Shown one piece after another: positions 42,632 to 51,073 of a DNA stretch of 64,000 nucleotides. Under the pieces are notes generated by a model. That model was not told the origin of the DNA. It saw only the letters and a list, made by a program, of their open reading frames with translations, and searched no databases. The stretch spans positions 1 to 64,000 of the forward strand of contig PACL01000044.1 of NCBI GenBank assembly GCA_002700095.1. The letters run 5' to 3'. The position numbers and the translations under genes are program-made. The stretch comes from Fulvimarina sp. (lineage in GTDB: Bacteria; Pseudomonadota; Alphaproteobacteria; Rhizobiales; Rhizobiaceae). Position 1 is the stretch's first letter; each line of letters starts with the position of its first letter.

Positions 42632-42745
42632 GTGCGCGGCTTTGCCAAGGGGGGTTCCTAGGCATTTTCGCCGGAGCATATTTTTTGTGCAGAGCGGGAT
42701 GAATTGCGGCAGTGCGAGAGGGTCGGTGGCCGCGCATTTTTGGGC

Positions 42746-42773
42746 TTGAATGTTTTAAGATTAAAGCATTCAA
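42746..42773. promoter_or_regulatory. 28-bp palindrome containing operator copy 2
   Basis: TTGAATG (42746-42752) and CATTCAA (42767-42773) are exact inverted arms around a core TTTTAAGATTAAAG, whose centre TTTAAGATTAAA (42754-42765) is the shared 12-bp motif. Because of the symmetry a TTGAAT box followed 17 bases later by TTCAA can be read in both directions. It lies between the divergent transport and CoA-ligase operons and is the most extended operator copy in the window. Confidence 0.65.
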
Positions 42774-43127
42774 TCGGAGCCCGACCCCAGCCGTTTCGAT
42801 CGAGCGAACGGAGAGTGCCGCCATGCCGCGCCACGCCAGAGATCCGCAAGCCTTGAGGGCGCCGGGGCGCCCGGCCATGCTGCATGGCGGCTGTGGCTCC
42901 GTCCGGTTCGAGCTCTGCCACTTCGTCGCCGGTTCGTCGTGGGGCCCGACTGCCCGGCCGGATGCGGAGCGAGGAAATGCCGCGCGAGGATCGGCCAGGG
43001 CTGTTTGCCGCCGTCGGGTCTTGCCGGCGACCGGGCGAGTGGCGTTTTACCCTTGGCGGGAAGCGCTGGGCCGCGTCGATGTCGAACCGGCCTGCGGCGA
43101 TCTTCAGCTATCCGTGCGAGCAGGATC

Positions 43128-44774
43128 ATGACGATGCACCCGGCAGGCGAGGCGAGCGGCACCGTCTTCGCCCGGTTCGAGGCGGTGGCGAAGCAGTTTC
43201 CCAGCCGCCCCTTCCAGGTGGTCCTCCCCGAGACGGCGGCGGCCTACGGGATCGCCGCCGAAGAGATCACCTATGGCGAGATGCTGGCGCGCGTGCGCAG
43301 CCGCCGCGACGCCTATCGACGGGCTGGCTACGGGCCCGGCCACAGGGTCGGCCTCCTGCTGCGCAACCGGCCGGATTTCCTGATCCACTGGTTCGCGCTG
43401 AACGGCCTCGGGGCCTCGATCGTGCCGATCAATCCGGACCTTCGCGCCGCCGAACTCGAATATCTCATCGGCCATTCCGGGATGGTCCTGGCCGTTTCCC
43501 TCGAAGAGCGGATCGGCGAACTCGAACGGGCCGGTGACGCGATCGGCGCGTCGATCGACGTCGTTGCGCCGGATGCGGACTGTCCGGCCGCGCCGCGCCC
43601 TTTCTTCACGGCGGCTCCCCCGGATGAGAGCGAATGCGCGCTGCTCTACACCTCCGGCACCACCGGGCGGCCGAAGGGCTGCGTCCTCACCAACGCCTAT
43701 TTCCTCGGCGCCGGCGACTGGTATGCAGGGATCGGCGGCCTTTGCTCGCTGCGCCGCGATCCGCCCGAGCGCATGCTGACGCCGCTGCCGCTGTTCCACA
43801 TGAACGCACTGGCCTATTCGGTGATGGCGATGGTGACCGTCGGCGGCGCGATCGCCGTTCTTGACCGGTTCCATCCGAAGAGCTGGTGGTCGAGCGTGCG
43901 CGCCTTCGAGGCGAGTGTCGTCCACTATCTGGGTGTGATGCCGGCGATGCTGATGACCGCCGACCCGTCGCCGTCCGACCGCGATCATTATGTGCGCTTC
44001 GGCTTCGGGGCGGGCGTTCCGGCGGCCCTGCACGCGCCCTTCGAAGAGCGGTTCGGCTTTCCGCTCCTGGAGGCCTGGGCAATGACCGAAACGGGCGCCG
44101 GCGCGGTGGTGATCGCCAACGAGGAGCCCCGCAGGATCGGCACGAGCTGCTTCGGGCGGCCGGCGCCGGCCGTCGAGGTGGCGATCCGCCGCGACGACGG
44201 GGCGGATGCCGGGATCGGCGGGCCCGGCGAACTCCTGGTGCGCGCGGCGGGCGAGGATCCGAGGCGCGGCTTCTTCCAAGCCTATCTCAAGGATCCCGAC
44301 GCGACCGATGCCGCCTGGGAGGGCGGCTGGTTCCATACCGGCGACGTCGTCAGCCGGGACGCTGACGGACAGCTGCATTTCGTCGACCGCAAGAAGAACG
44401 TCATCCGCCGCTCCGGCGAGAACATCTCCGCCGTCGAGGTGGAAAGCGTCCTCGGCGAGCATCCGGCCGTTGCGCAGGTCGCCGTCGCCGCGACGCCCGA
44501 TCCGATCCGCGGCGACGAGGTGGCGGCTCTCGTCGTCGCCCGCGAAAAGATCGACGATGCGCAGGCGGCCCAGCGGCTCGCAGCGGAGATCGTCCGCCAT
44601 GCCCTGTCGCGGCTCGCCTATTACAAGGCGCCGGGCTATGTCGCCTTCGTGTCGGCGCTGCCGCTCACCTCGACGGAAAAGATCCAGCGCGGCGCGCTGA
44701 AGCAGGATGTGGCGCGGATCATGGCCGGCGGCGAGGCGATCGACACCCGGGCCATGAAGAAGCGGTCGGTCTGA
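43128..44774 (+). CDS. AMP-forming acyl/aryl-CoA ligase, first copy
   Basis: Activates a carboxylic acid to its CoA thioester through an acyl-AMP. The 548-residue protein has the phosphate loop LLYTSGTTGRPKGCVLTNAY, the A5 motif EAWAMTETGAG, A7 GGWFHTGDVV, the hinge DRKKNVIRRSGENISAVEVE and the catalytic lysine in LTSTEKIQRGALK. Overall it resembles CaiC-like and long-chain-type ligases, so the acid is not evident from sequence; the neighbours suggest an aromatic or alicyclic acid. ATG 43128 follows AGGA closely; ATG 43134 is an alternative. Its stop overlaps the next start (TGATG), opening a five-gene rightward operon. Confidence 0.9.
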   Translation: MTMHPAGEASGTVFARFEAVAKQFPSRPFQVVLPETAAAYGIAAEEITYGEMLARVRSRRDAYRRAGYGPGHRVGLLLRNRPDFLIHWFALNGLGASIVPINPDLRAAELEYLIGHSGMVLAVSLEERIGELERAGDAIGASIDVVAPDADCPAAPRPFFTAAPPDESECALLYTSGTTGRPKGCVLTNAYFLGAGDWYAGIGGLCSLRRDPPERMLTPLPLFHMNALAYSVMAMVTVGGAIAVLDRFHPKSWWSSVRAFEASVVHYLGVMPAMLMTADPSPSDRDHYVRFGFGAGVPAALHAPFEERFGFPLLEAWAMTETGAGAVVIANEEPRRIGTSCFGRPAPAVEVAIRRDDGADAGIGGPGELLVRAAGEDPRRGFFQAYLKDPDATDAAWEGGWFHTGDVVSRDADGQLHFVDRKKNVIRRSGENISAVEVESVLGEHPAVAQVAVAATPDPIRGDEVAALVVAREKIDDAQAAQRLAAEIVRHALSRLAYYKAPGYVAFVSALPLTSTEKIQRGALKQDVARIMAGGEAIDTRAMKKRSV

Positions 44775-45961
44775 TGCCGCAGATCCGGCACAAGCCCCGG
44801 CGGGGCTACGAGGATGTCGCGGTCTGCGTGCCGGTGACGATCCCCTATGAGCGCTATGCGACGAAGACGGCGCATTGGTGGATTGCGCGCGCGCTCTCCG
44901 AACTCGCCGGCCGGGCGGGGATTTCCCATCGCGACTTCGACGGGCTCTCGGTGTCGAGCTTTTCGCTCGCCCCTGATAGCGCCGTCGGCCTCACCCAGCA
45001 TCTCGGCCTCAGCCCGCGCTGGCTGGATGCCGTTCCGATGGGCGGCGCCAGCGCCGTCGTCGCCCTGCGCCGGGCGGCGCGGGCCGTCGAGGCGGGAGAC
45101 GCCAGCATCGTCGCCTGCGTCGCCGGGGACGCCAACGAGGTGGACAGCTTCCGCAAGCTGCTGTCGTCCTTCTCGCGCTTCGCTCAGGATGCGAGCTACC
45201 CCTATGGCTATGGTGGGCCGAACGGCTCCTTCGCGCTTCTCACCGACCACTACATGCGCAGCTACGGCGCGACCCGCGAGGATTTCGGCAAGCTCTGCGT
45301 CGCCCAGCGCGACAATGCTCTGACCAATCCCCACGCGATCATGAAGAAGCCGCTCACCCTCGACGCCTATCTGGAGGCCCGGCCGATCGCCGATCCGATC
45401 CATCTCTTCGACTGCGTGATGCCTTGCGCGGGGGCCGAGGCCTTCCTCGTCACCACCGTCGACATCGCCCGCGACCTCGGTCTCGCCTTCGCGCGGCCGC
45501 TGGCGACCATCGAGCGGCACAATCCCTTTCCGGACGACCCGGTCCAGTTTCGCGGCGGCTGGGCGATGGACATCGACGAACTCTACGCGGTGGCCGGCGT
45601 TGCGCCGGACGCGATCGACCTGGTCGAGACCTATGACGACTATCCGGTGATCGTGATGATGCAGTTCGAGGATCTCGGTTTTTGCCGAAAGGGCGAGGGG
45701 CCGGACTTCGTGCGCAGCCATAGCTTCACCAATGACGGCAGCTTTCCCCACAACACCTGCGGCGGCCAGCTTTCGGCCGGCCAGGCCGGCGCGGCCGGAG
45801 GCTATCTCGGCCTCGTCGAGGCCCTGCGCCAGGTGACCGGGCAGTCGCTCAGCCAGCCCGTTCCAGATGCCAAGCGCGCGCTGGTTTCGGGCTTCGGCAT
45901 GATCAATTACGACCGGGGCCTCTGCTCCGGCGCCGTGATCCTCGAAGGCGACGCGCCATGA
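44774..45961 (+). CDS. thiolase-like protein lacking the nucleophilic cysteine
   Basis: A 395-residue member of the SCP-2/lipid-transfer branch of the thiolase superfamily. Where thiolases carry the acyl-accepting cysteine, this protein has PMGGASAVVAL (about residues 88-98), with no cysteine, so ordinary thiolysis is unlikely. Other thiolase features remain: FPHNTCGGQLSAGQAGAAGG and the terminal GLCSGAVILEG. Known Cys-less relatives such as Ltp2 act as retro-aldolases only together with a DUF35 partner; the very next gene starts with a DUF35 domain. ATG overlaps the ligase stop. Confidence 0.85.
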   Translation: MPQIRHKPRRGYEDVAVCVPVTIPYERYATKTAHWWIARALSELAGRAGISHRDFDGLSVSSFSLAPDSAVGLTQHLGLSPRWLDAVPMGGASAVVALRRAARAVEAGDASIVACVAGDANEVDSFRKLLSSFSRFAQDASYPYGYGGPNGSFALLTDHYMRSYGATREDFGKLCVAQRDNALTNPHAIMKKPLTLDAYLEARPIADPIHLFDCVMPCAGAEAFLVTTVDIARDLGLAFARPLATIERHNPFPDDPVQFRGGWAMDIDELYAVAGVAPDAIDLVETYDDYPVIVMMQFEDLGFCRKGEGPDFVRSHSFTNDGSFPHNTCGGQLSAGQAGAAGGYLGLVEALRQVTGQSLSQPVPDAKRALVSGFGMINYDRGLCSGAVILEGDAP

Positions 45962-47199
45962 GCGAGCCGCTGCGTCCGCCGCCGAGGAAGGATCCCCAGG
46001 CGCCGACCCGCCCACCGCAGCTTCCGCCGCAAGAGCGCAGCCGCGCCGCGCTCGGCCTCGTCGGCGCCGCGGCGCGCGGTGTCTTCGCGCTGCAGCGCTG
46101 CGGGAACTGCGGCACCGTCGCCTATCCGCCCCGCGACGCCTGCGCCGCCTGCCTGTCGGTCGATCTCGCCGTGGAACCGGTGCCGGATGCGGGCGAGGCG
46201 ATTGCCGAGACGACGATCCGCACCACCACCGACCTCTATTTCCGCGAGCGCGCGCCCTGGCGGGTCGGCCTCGTCCGGCTCGACTGCGGGCCATCCGTGG
46301 TCACCCATCTCCACCGCGACGTGGCGGTGCCCGGCCGGGTACGGATGGTGCTGAAACTCGACAGGAGCGGCAATGCCGTGATGATGGCGCTGCCGACCAC
46401 ATGGAGCGCGCCGATGGCCGACGATCCCGAATTGCGCGAACTGACGGCGAGCCCGAAGTTCCGCCGCGTGCTCGTCACCGATGCGAGGACGCCAACGGGG
46501 CAGGCGGTGGTCGAGGCGCTGGTGAAGGCCGAGGCGAGCCTGGTCTTTGCCGGCATCGCCGAGCCCTTCAAGCCCTTCGCCGGCCGCGAGAAACTGGAGG
46601 CCACGGAGCGCGTCCAGATCGTGCCGCTCGATCTGACCGACACGAGTTCGGTGGAGTCGCTCGCCGGCGAGATCGGCGGCAAGACGGACATCATCGTCAA
46701 CACGGCCGACCATGTGCGGCCGGGCGGGCTGATCGACGGTCCAGGCGTAGCTACCGCCCGGGTCTCGTTCGAACTCAACGTCTTCGGCCTGCAGCGGCTT
46801 GCTTCGAGCTTCGGTCCGGCGATGCGCGGGCGCGGCGCCGACGGGACGAACTCGGCCGCCGCCTTCGTCGACGTCCTGCCGGTGCATGCGCTGGCAAACT
46901 GGCCGGGCTTCGGCGTGCACTCGGCCACGGCGGCCGCGCGGCTCTCGATGCTGCAATGCCTGCGCGCCGAACTGCGGCCGGGCGGCGTGCGCGTCCTCTC
47001 CGTCTTCACCGGACCGGTGGAGGACGACTGGCGCCAGAGCGTGCCGCCGCCGAAGGTCGCGCCCCGGCAGATCGCGAGCGCTGTCGTCAGGGCGCTTCAG
47101 GAGGGGATCGAGGAGAGCTTCGTCGGCGACGTGGCGGCGGATGTCGCCGCGCGCTTCGCCGAGGATGCCAAGACGCTGGAGCGGGAGCTCGGATCATGA
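45958..47199 (+). CDS. DUF35 (zinc ribbon/OB-fold) domain fused to a degenerate SDR
   Basis: A 413-residue fusion. Residues about 40-155 are a DUF35-type acyl-CoA-associated domain: zinc ribbon cysteines at 48, 51, 62 and 65 (LQRCGNCGTVAYPP, CAAC), then an OB fold (WRVGLVRLDCGPSVVTHLH). From about 165 a Rossmann fold of the SDR family follows: LVTDARTPTGQAVVEAL, NTADHV and FELNVFGLQRLASSF. The SDR catalytic Tyr and Lys are replaced (His321 and Ala325 in GVHSATAAARL) and the catalytic serine position is also changed, so this half is probably structural or a binding module. It overlaps the thiolase-like gene (ATGA), whose partner it is expected to be. Confidence 0.8.
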   Translation: MSEPLRPPPRKDPQAPTRPPQLPPQERSRAALGLVGAAARGVFALQRCGNCGTVAYPPRDACAACLSVDLAVEPVPDAGEAIAETTIRTTTDLYFRERAPWRVGLVRLDCGPSVVTHLHRDVAVPGRVRMVLKLDRSGNAVMMALPTTWSAPMADDPELRELTASPKFRRVLVTDARTPTGQAVVEALVKAEASLVFAGIAEPFKPFAGREKLEATERVQIVPLDLTDTSSVESLAGEIGGKTDIIVNTADHVRPGGLIDGPGVATARVSFELNVFGLQRLASSFGPAMRGRGADGTNSAAAFVDVLPVHALANWPGFGVHSATAAARLSMLQCLRAELRPGGVRVLSVFTGPVEDDWRQSVPPPKVAPRQIASAVVRALQEGIEESFVGDVAADVAARFAEDAKTLERELGS

Positions 47200-48002
47200 C
47201 GGATGGGCTTGGCAATGCAGGCGACCTGCTCGCCCGGCTGGCGGCGAACCTTGCGTCGGGCGGCGTCGAGATCGTCGACCTCACCCATACGCTGACGCCG
47301 GAGTTCCCGGTGATCGTCCTGCCGGCGGAGTTCGGCCAGTGCCAGCCCTTCCGAATGGAGGAGGTCTCGCGCTACGACGCGCGCGGACCCGGCTGGTACT
47401 GGAACACCATCACCGTCAGCGAGCATGCCGGCACCCATTTCGATGCCCCGGCGCACTGGATCTCGGGCCGCAACCTGCCCAACGCCACCGTCGACGCTCT
47501 CGACCCGCAGACGCTGGTGGCGCCTGCCGTGGTGCTCGACTTTTCGGCAGAGAGCGCCGCCGACGAGGACTTCCTCTTGACCCGCGCGCATGTCGAGGCG
47601 TGGGAAGCCGAGCACGGCGCGATCCCGCCTCGCAGCTGGGTGCTGCTTCGCACCGACTGGTCGAGGCATGTCGGCACCCCCCGCTACCTGAACCTTCGCG
47701 AGGACGGCGCCCATTCGCCCGGCCCCGATGCCGATGCGGTGCGGTTCCTGGTCGAGGAGCGCAACATCCTCGGCTTCGGCACGGAGACGGTCGGCACCGA
47801 TGCCGGGCAGGGCGGCCATCTGGATCCGCCCTATCCGGCGCATTTCATCCTGCACGGGGCGGGACGCTGCGGCCTGCAGTGCCTCGCCAATCTCGACCGG
47901 CTGCCGCCGCGCGGCGCGCTGGTCTTCGCCGCGCCGCTGAAGATCCGCCACGGCTCCGGCAGTCCGTTGCGGGGGCTCGCGCTGGTGCCGGGCGGCAGCT
48001 GA
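47196..48002 (+). CDS. cyclase-family metal-dependent hydrolase
   Basis: A 268-residue member of the family of kynurenine formamidase KynB and isatin hydrolase. It has the metal-binding signature EHAGTHFDAPAHWISG, DLTHTLTPEFPV at the start, and a later glutamate/histidine region GFGTETVGTDAGQGG. Members hydrolyse amides, lactams or cyclic substrates. In this operon a ring-opening or amide-hydrolysing step on an aromatic breakdown product is a reasonable inference; the substrate is not evident. ATG 47196 overlaps the preceding stop. Confidence 0.85.
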   Translation: MTDGLGNAGDLLARLAANLASGGVEIVDLTHTLTPEFPVIVLPAEFGQCQPFRMEEVSRYDARGPGWYWNTITVSEHAGTHFDAPAHWISGRNLPNATVDALDPQTLVAPAVVLDFSAESAADEDFLLTRAHVEAWEAEHGAIPPRSWVLLRTDWSRHVGTPRYLNLREDGAHSPGPDADAVRFLVEERNILGFGTETVGTDAGQGGHLDPPYPAHFILHGAGRCGLQCLANLDRLPPRGALVFAAPLKIRHGSGSPLRGLALVPGGS

Positions 48003-48096
48003 GCAAGCCGGAATGCCGCGCCGTCCGGCGGCGGTGGAACCGGTCCGCGGGGCTCTTCGCCATGGCTGCGGCGCCTTGCCGCGTGGCGCTGCACCC

Positions 48097-48125
48097 TTGC
48101 ACGGCGCGCCCGAAAATAGTTTAAT
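48097..48125 (+). promoter_or_regulatory. predicted promoter of the aryl-CoA monooxygenase operon
   Basis: TTGCAC (48097-48102), 17 bases, TTTAAT (48120-48125), with the start codon 45 bases further. The -10 box lies inside operator copy 3. Confidence 0.5.
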
Positions 48126-48131
48126 CCTAAA
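48120..48131 (+). promoter_or_regulatory. shared operator, copy 3 (before the monooxygenase gene)
   Basis: TTTAATCCTAAA, one base different from the reverse reading of copy 1 (TTTAAGCCTAAA). It covers the predicted -10 box, 39 bases before the start codon. Confidence 0.6.
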
Positions 48132-48169
48132 ATAATTCATCCCCGAATCCTCGACTGGAGGCTCATGCG

Positions 48170-50548
48170 ATGCGCATCACGGTGATCGGCGGCGGACCCG
48201 GCGGGCTCTACTTCGCGCTCCTGACCAAGAAGGCGCGGCCGGAGTGGCAGATCGCCATCTACGAGCAGAACCAGGCGGACGACACCTTCGGCTTCGGCGT
48301 CGTCTTTTCGGATGAGACGCTGCACGAGTTCCTGTCGCGCGACCGCAAGTCCTTCGACAGGATCCGGGGCGAGTTCGCCTATTGGGACGACGTGGCGGTC
48401 CACAAGCAGGGCAAGGAGATGCGCTGCGCCGGCAACGGCTTTGCCGGCATCTCGCGCAAGAAGCTGCTCCAGATCCTGCAGCAGCGCTGCCGGGAAGAGG
48501 GCATCGAGATGCATTTCGGCGTCACGATCCCGCCGGAGGAGATCGCGACAAGGTTCGCGGACAGCGACATCGTCGTCGCTTCGGACGGCGTCAACTCCCG
48601 TATCCGCGAGGCCTTCCGCGAGAGCTTCCAGCCGGAGGTGCAGATCAAGTCGAACCGCTTCTGCTGGATGGGCTCCTCCCGTCCGATGGACGAGTTCAAC
48701 TACTTCTTCCGGGAGACCGAGCACGGCATCATCTGTGCCCATACCTATCAGTATGAAGAGGGTCGCTCGACCTGGATCTTCGAGATGGACGACGCCTGCT
48801 GGCGCGGCCATGGCTTCGACGGCATGGACGAGGAGCAGTCGAAGGCGGTTCTCGAGACGCTTTACGAAGAGGAGCTGCAGGGCCATCCGCTGCTGCTCAA
48901 CCGCTCGAACTGGCGGCAGTTCCCGCGCATCTTCTGCAACAGGTGGTGGCACGACAACATCGTGCTCCTCGGCGACGCCAAGGCCTCGGCGCACTACTCG
49001 ATCGGGTCGGGCACCAAGCTGGCGATGGAATGCGCGATCTCGCTGTCGGATTCGGTTCTGGCCCACGGCGAGACCAGCGCCGAGGCGGCGTTCAAGGCCT
49101 ATGAAGACGAGCGGCGGACGCCCTGCCAGATCATCCAGCACAATGCCGACGTTTCGCTGGCCTGGTTCGAGCACATGAACCGCTCCTGGGACATGGATCC
49201 GGAGCAGTTCGCCATGGTCGTCATGTGCCGGGCGAAATCGATCACCTACGACAATCTGATCGTGCGCGATCCGGCCTTCGTCGAAAAGGTCGACACGGCC
49301 TTCTACGAGCGACTCCTCGCCGAGACCGGCGAGGACTACCGCAAGAGCCGGCCGACGCCGATGTTCACGAAGTTCCGGCTGCGCGACATGGAGGTCGCCA
49401 ACCGGGTCGTCATGTCGCCGATGGCGCAGTATTCCGCCGACGAGAACGGTAACCTCACCGACTGGCACTTCGTCCACTACACCTCCCACGCCCTCGGCGG
49501 CGCCGGCATGGTGTTCATCGAGATGACCTGCCCCTCAGCCGATGCCCGCATCACGCCGGGCTGTCCTGGGCTGTGGACCGACGAGCACGAGGCCCAGTTC
49601 AAGCGCATCACCAGCTTCGTCCACGCGCATTCGGCGACGAAGATGGTGCTGCAGCTCGGCCATGCCGGGCGCAAGGGATCGACCCAGCTCGGCTGGCAGA
49701 AGATGGACATGCCACTCGAGGAAAAGGCGCAGAACTGGCCGCTCTTCTCGGCTTCGCCGCTCGCCTATCATGACGGCGTCAGCCAGCAGCCGAAGGCCAT
49801 GGATCGGGCCGACATGGACCGCATCAAGGCCGATTTCGTCCAGGCGACCGAGCGGGCCGATCGGGCCGGCTTCGACATGATCGAGCTCCACTGCGCCCAT
49901 GGCTATCTGCTGGCGTCCTTCCTGTCGCCGCTGACCAACAAGCGGACCGACGACTATGGCGGCCCGATCGAGAACCGCCTGCGCTATCCGCTGGAGGTGT
50001 TCGAGGCGATGCGGGCGGTCTGGCCGCGCGAGAAGCCGATGTCGGTCCGAGTCTCGGCGTCGGACTGGGCGGAGGACGGGATCAGCGAGGAAGACACCTT
50101 CGCCATCGCCGAGGCCTTCGCGGCGGCGGGCTGCGACCTGATCGACGTCTCCGCCGGCCAGACGGTCGCCGAGCAGAAGCCGGTCTACGGGCGGATGTTC
50201 CAGGTGCAGTTCGCGGAAGCCATCCGCAACGTGCCGAAGATGGCCGTGATGGCCGTCGGCGCGATCACCGAGCCGGCGCAGGTCAACACCATCCTCCACA
50301 CCCGCCGCGCCGACCTCGTGGCGCTCGGCCGCCCGCACATGTGGAACCCGTATTTCACCCGCGAGGCTTCCGCCTGGTACGACACCCGCAACCAGCATTG
50401 GCCCGAGCAGTATCTCTCCGGTCGCGACCAGGCGCATCGCGAGCTGTCCAAGAAGCGCGAGCAGGAGATCGAGCTGAAGCGCAAGGCGAGGCCGCGGCCC
50501 CATGACCTCGAGGCCGAGGCGCAGGACCAGCGCAAGGCGGCCGAGTGA
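48170..50548 (+). CDS. bifunctional aryl-CoA monooxygenase/OYE reductase (salicylyl-CoA 5-hydroxylase or 2-aminobenzoyl-CoA type)
   Basis: A 792-residue fusion. Residues 1 to about 390 form an FAD monooxygenase of the hydroxybenzoate-hydroxylase fold (ITVIGGGPGGLYFALL, SDIVVASDGVNSRIRE, VLLGDAKASAHYSIGSGTK). From about 395 an old-yellow-enzyme domain follows (RVVMSPMAQYSA, QLGHAGRKGS, IELHCAHGYLLASFLSP with the paired histidines, LVALGRPHMWNP). This architecture is known from 2-aminobenzoyl-CoA monooxygenase/reductase, which hydroxylates and then de-aromatises the ring, and from salicylyl-CoA 5-hydroxylase SdgC. With no gentisate dioxygenase but beta-oxidation-type genes nearby, the first model fits better. 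TGGAGG lies eight bases before the ATG. Confidence 0.9.
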   Translation: MRITVIGGGPGGLYFALLTKKARPEWQIAIYEQNQADDTFGFGVVFSDETLHEFLSRDRKSFDRIRGEFAYWDDVAVHKQGKEMRCAGNGFAGISRKKLLQILQQRCREEGIEMHFGVTIPPEEIATRFADSDIVVASDGVNSRIREAFRESFQPEVQIKSNRFCWMGSSRPMDEFNYFFRETEHGIICAHTYQYEEGRSTWIFEMDDACWRGHGFDGMDEEQSKAVLETLYEEELQGHPLLLNRSNWRQFPRIFCNRWWHDNIVLLGDAKASAHYSIGSGTKLAMECAISLSDSVLAHGETSAEAAFKAYEDERRTPCQIIQHNADVSLAWFEHMNRSWDMDPEQFAMVVMCRAKSITYDNLIVRDPAFVEKVDTAFYERLLAETGEDYRKSRPTPMFTKFRLRDMEVANRVVMSPMAQYSADENGNLTDWHFVHYTSHALGGAGMVFIEMTCPSADARITPGCPGLWTDEHEAQFKRITSFVHAHSATKMVLQLGHAGRKGSTQLGWQKMDMPLEEKAQNWPLFSASPLAYHDGVSQQPKAMDRADMDRIKADFVQATERADRAGFDMIELHCAHGYLLASFLSPLTNKRTDDYGGPIENRLRYPLEVFEAMRAVWPREKPMSVRVSASDWAEDGISEEDTFAIAEAFAAAGCDLIDVSAGQTVAEQKPVYGRMFQVQFAEAIRNVPKMAVMAVGAITEPAQVNTILHTRRADLVALGRPHMWNPYFTREASAWYDTRNQHWPEQYLSGRDQAHRELSKKREQEIELKRKARPRPHDLEAEAQDQRKAAE

Positions 50549-51039
50549 TGTCGGTTACGAAATGCGGCGAGGCCGGAAACAAGGCAGCCTGCGAGGCCGG
50601 GCGTCCGGTCGGCGGTGAGGTCTTCCGGTCGGTCTACAAGCTCCGCTTCGGACAGTGCGACCCGGCCGGCATCGCCTTCTTCCCGCGGCTCGTCGAGATG
50701 GTGAACTGGACGGTCGAGGACTGGTTCGACAGCCTGCGTGGAGCCACCTTCCAGCAGATCCACATCGATCGCAAGGAAGGCGTCCCGGCCGTCTCGATCA
50801 ACGTCGACTTCGTCGGCCCGGCCGAACTCGGCGACCGGATCCGCTTCGACCTCCGCGTCGAGGCGGTCGGCCGCAGCTCGATCACGCTGCGCATCGCGGC
50901 GGAGAAGGGCGACGGCGACGCCGTTTTGAAGGTTGTGCACACCATCGTCTATTGCGATCTCTCCGGTGCCAAGCCCAAGGCCATGCCGATCCCGAACGAT
51001 CTCCGGCTGCAGATCGAGCGGTATGTGACAGGCGAATAG
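50548..51039 (+). CDS. hotdog-fold acyl-CoA thioesterase (4HBT family)
   Basis: Hydrolyses acyl- or aryl-CoA thioesters, here probably to release a product or rescue CoA. The 163-residue protein has the 4-hydroxybenzoyl-CoA thioesterase active-site segment LRFGQCDPAGIAFFPRLVE with the catalytic aspartate, and the central strand AVSINVDFVGPAELGDRIRF. ATG 50548 overlaps the previous stop (TGATG), so it is translated with the monooxygenase. Confidence 0.88.
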   Translation: MSVTKCGEAGNKAACEAGRPVGGEVFRSVYKLRFGQCDPAGIAFFPRLVEMVNWTVEDWFDSLRGATFQQIHIDRKEGVPAVSINVDFVGPAELGDRIRFDLRVEAVGRSSITLRIAAEKGDGDAVLKVVHTIVYCDLSGAKPKAMPIPNDLRLQIERYVTGE

Positions 51040-51073
51040 GCCGGCGGGACGCGGCCGGCGGAAAGGGTTCCAG

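Larger units (their letters stand above)
42500..43127. other. divergent regulatory region between transport and catabolic blocks
   Basis: About 630 bases between two divergent operons, AT-rich near 42595-42625 and 42735-42775 and GC-rich afterwards. It carries two copies of the shared operator, one inside a 28-bp palindrome, and predicted promoters. From 42775 to 43127 open frames exist in several phases (for example the one beginning with ATG 42823), but none shows homology that I recognise or a consistent coding pattern, so I do not call a gene there. Confidence 0.6.

Noticed and set aside
42823-43127. Possible small genes in the GC-rich part of the gap before the first CoA ligase
   Set aside because: Several overlapping frames are open, none has a clear ribosome site together with recognisable or low-complexity-free protein sequence, and the ligase start is well supported at 43128.
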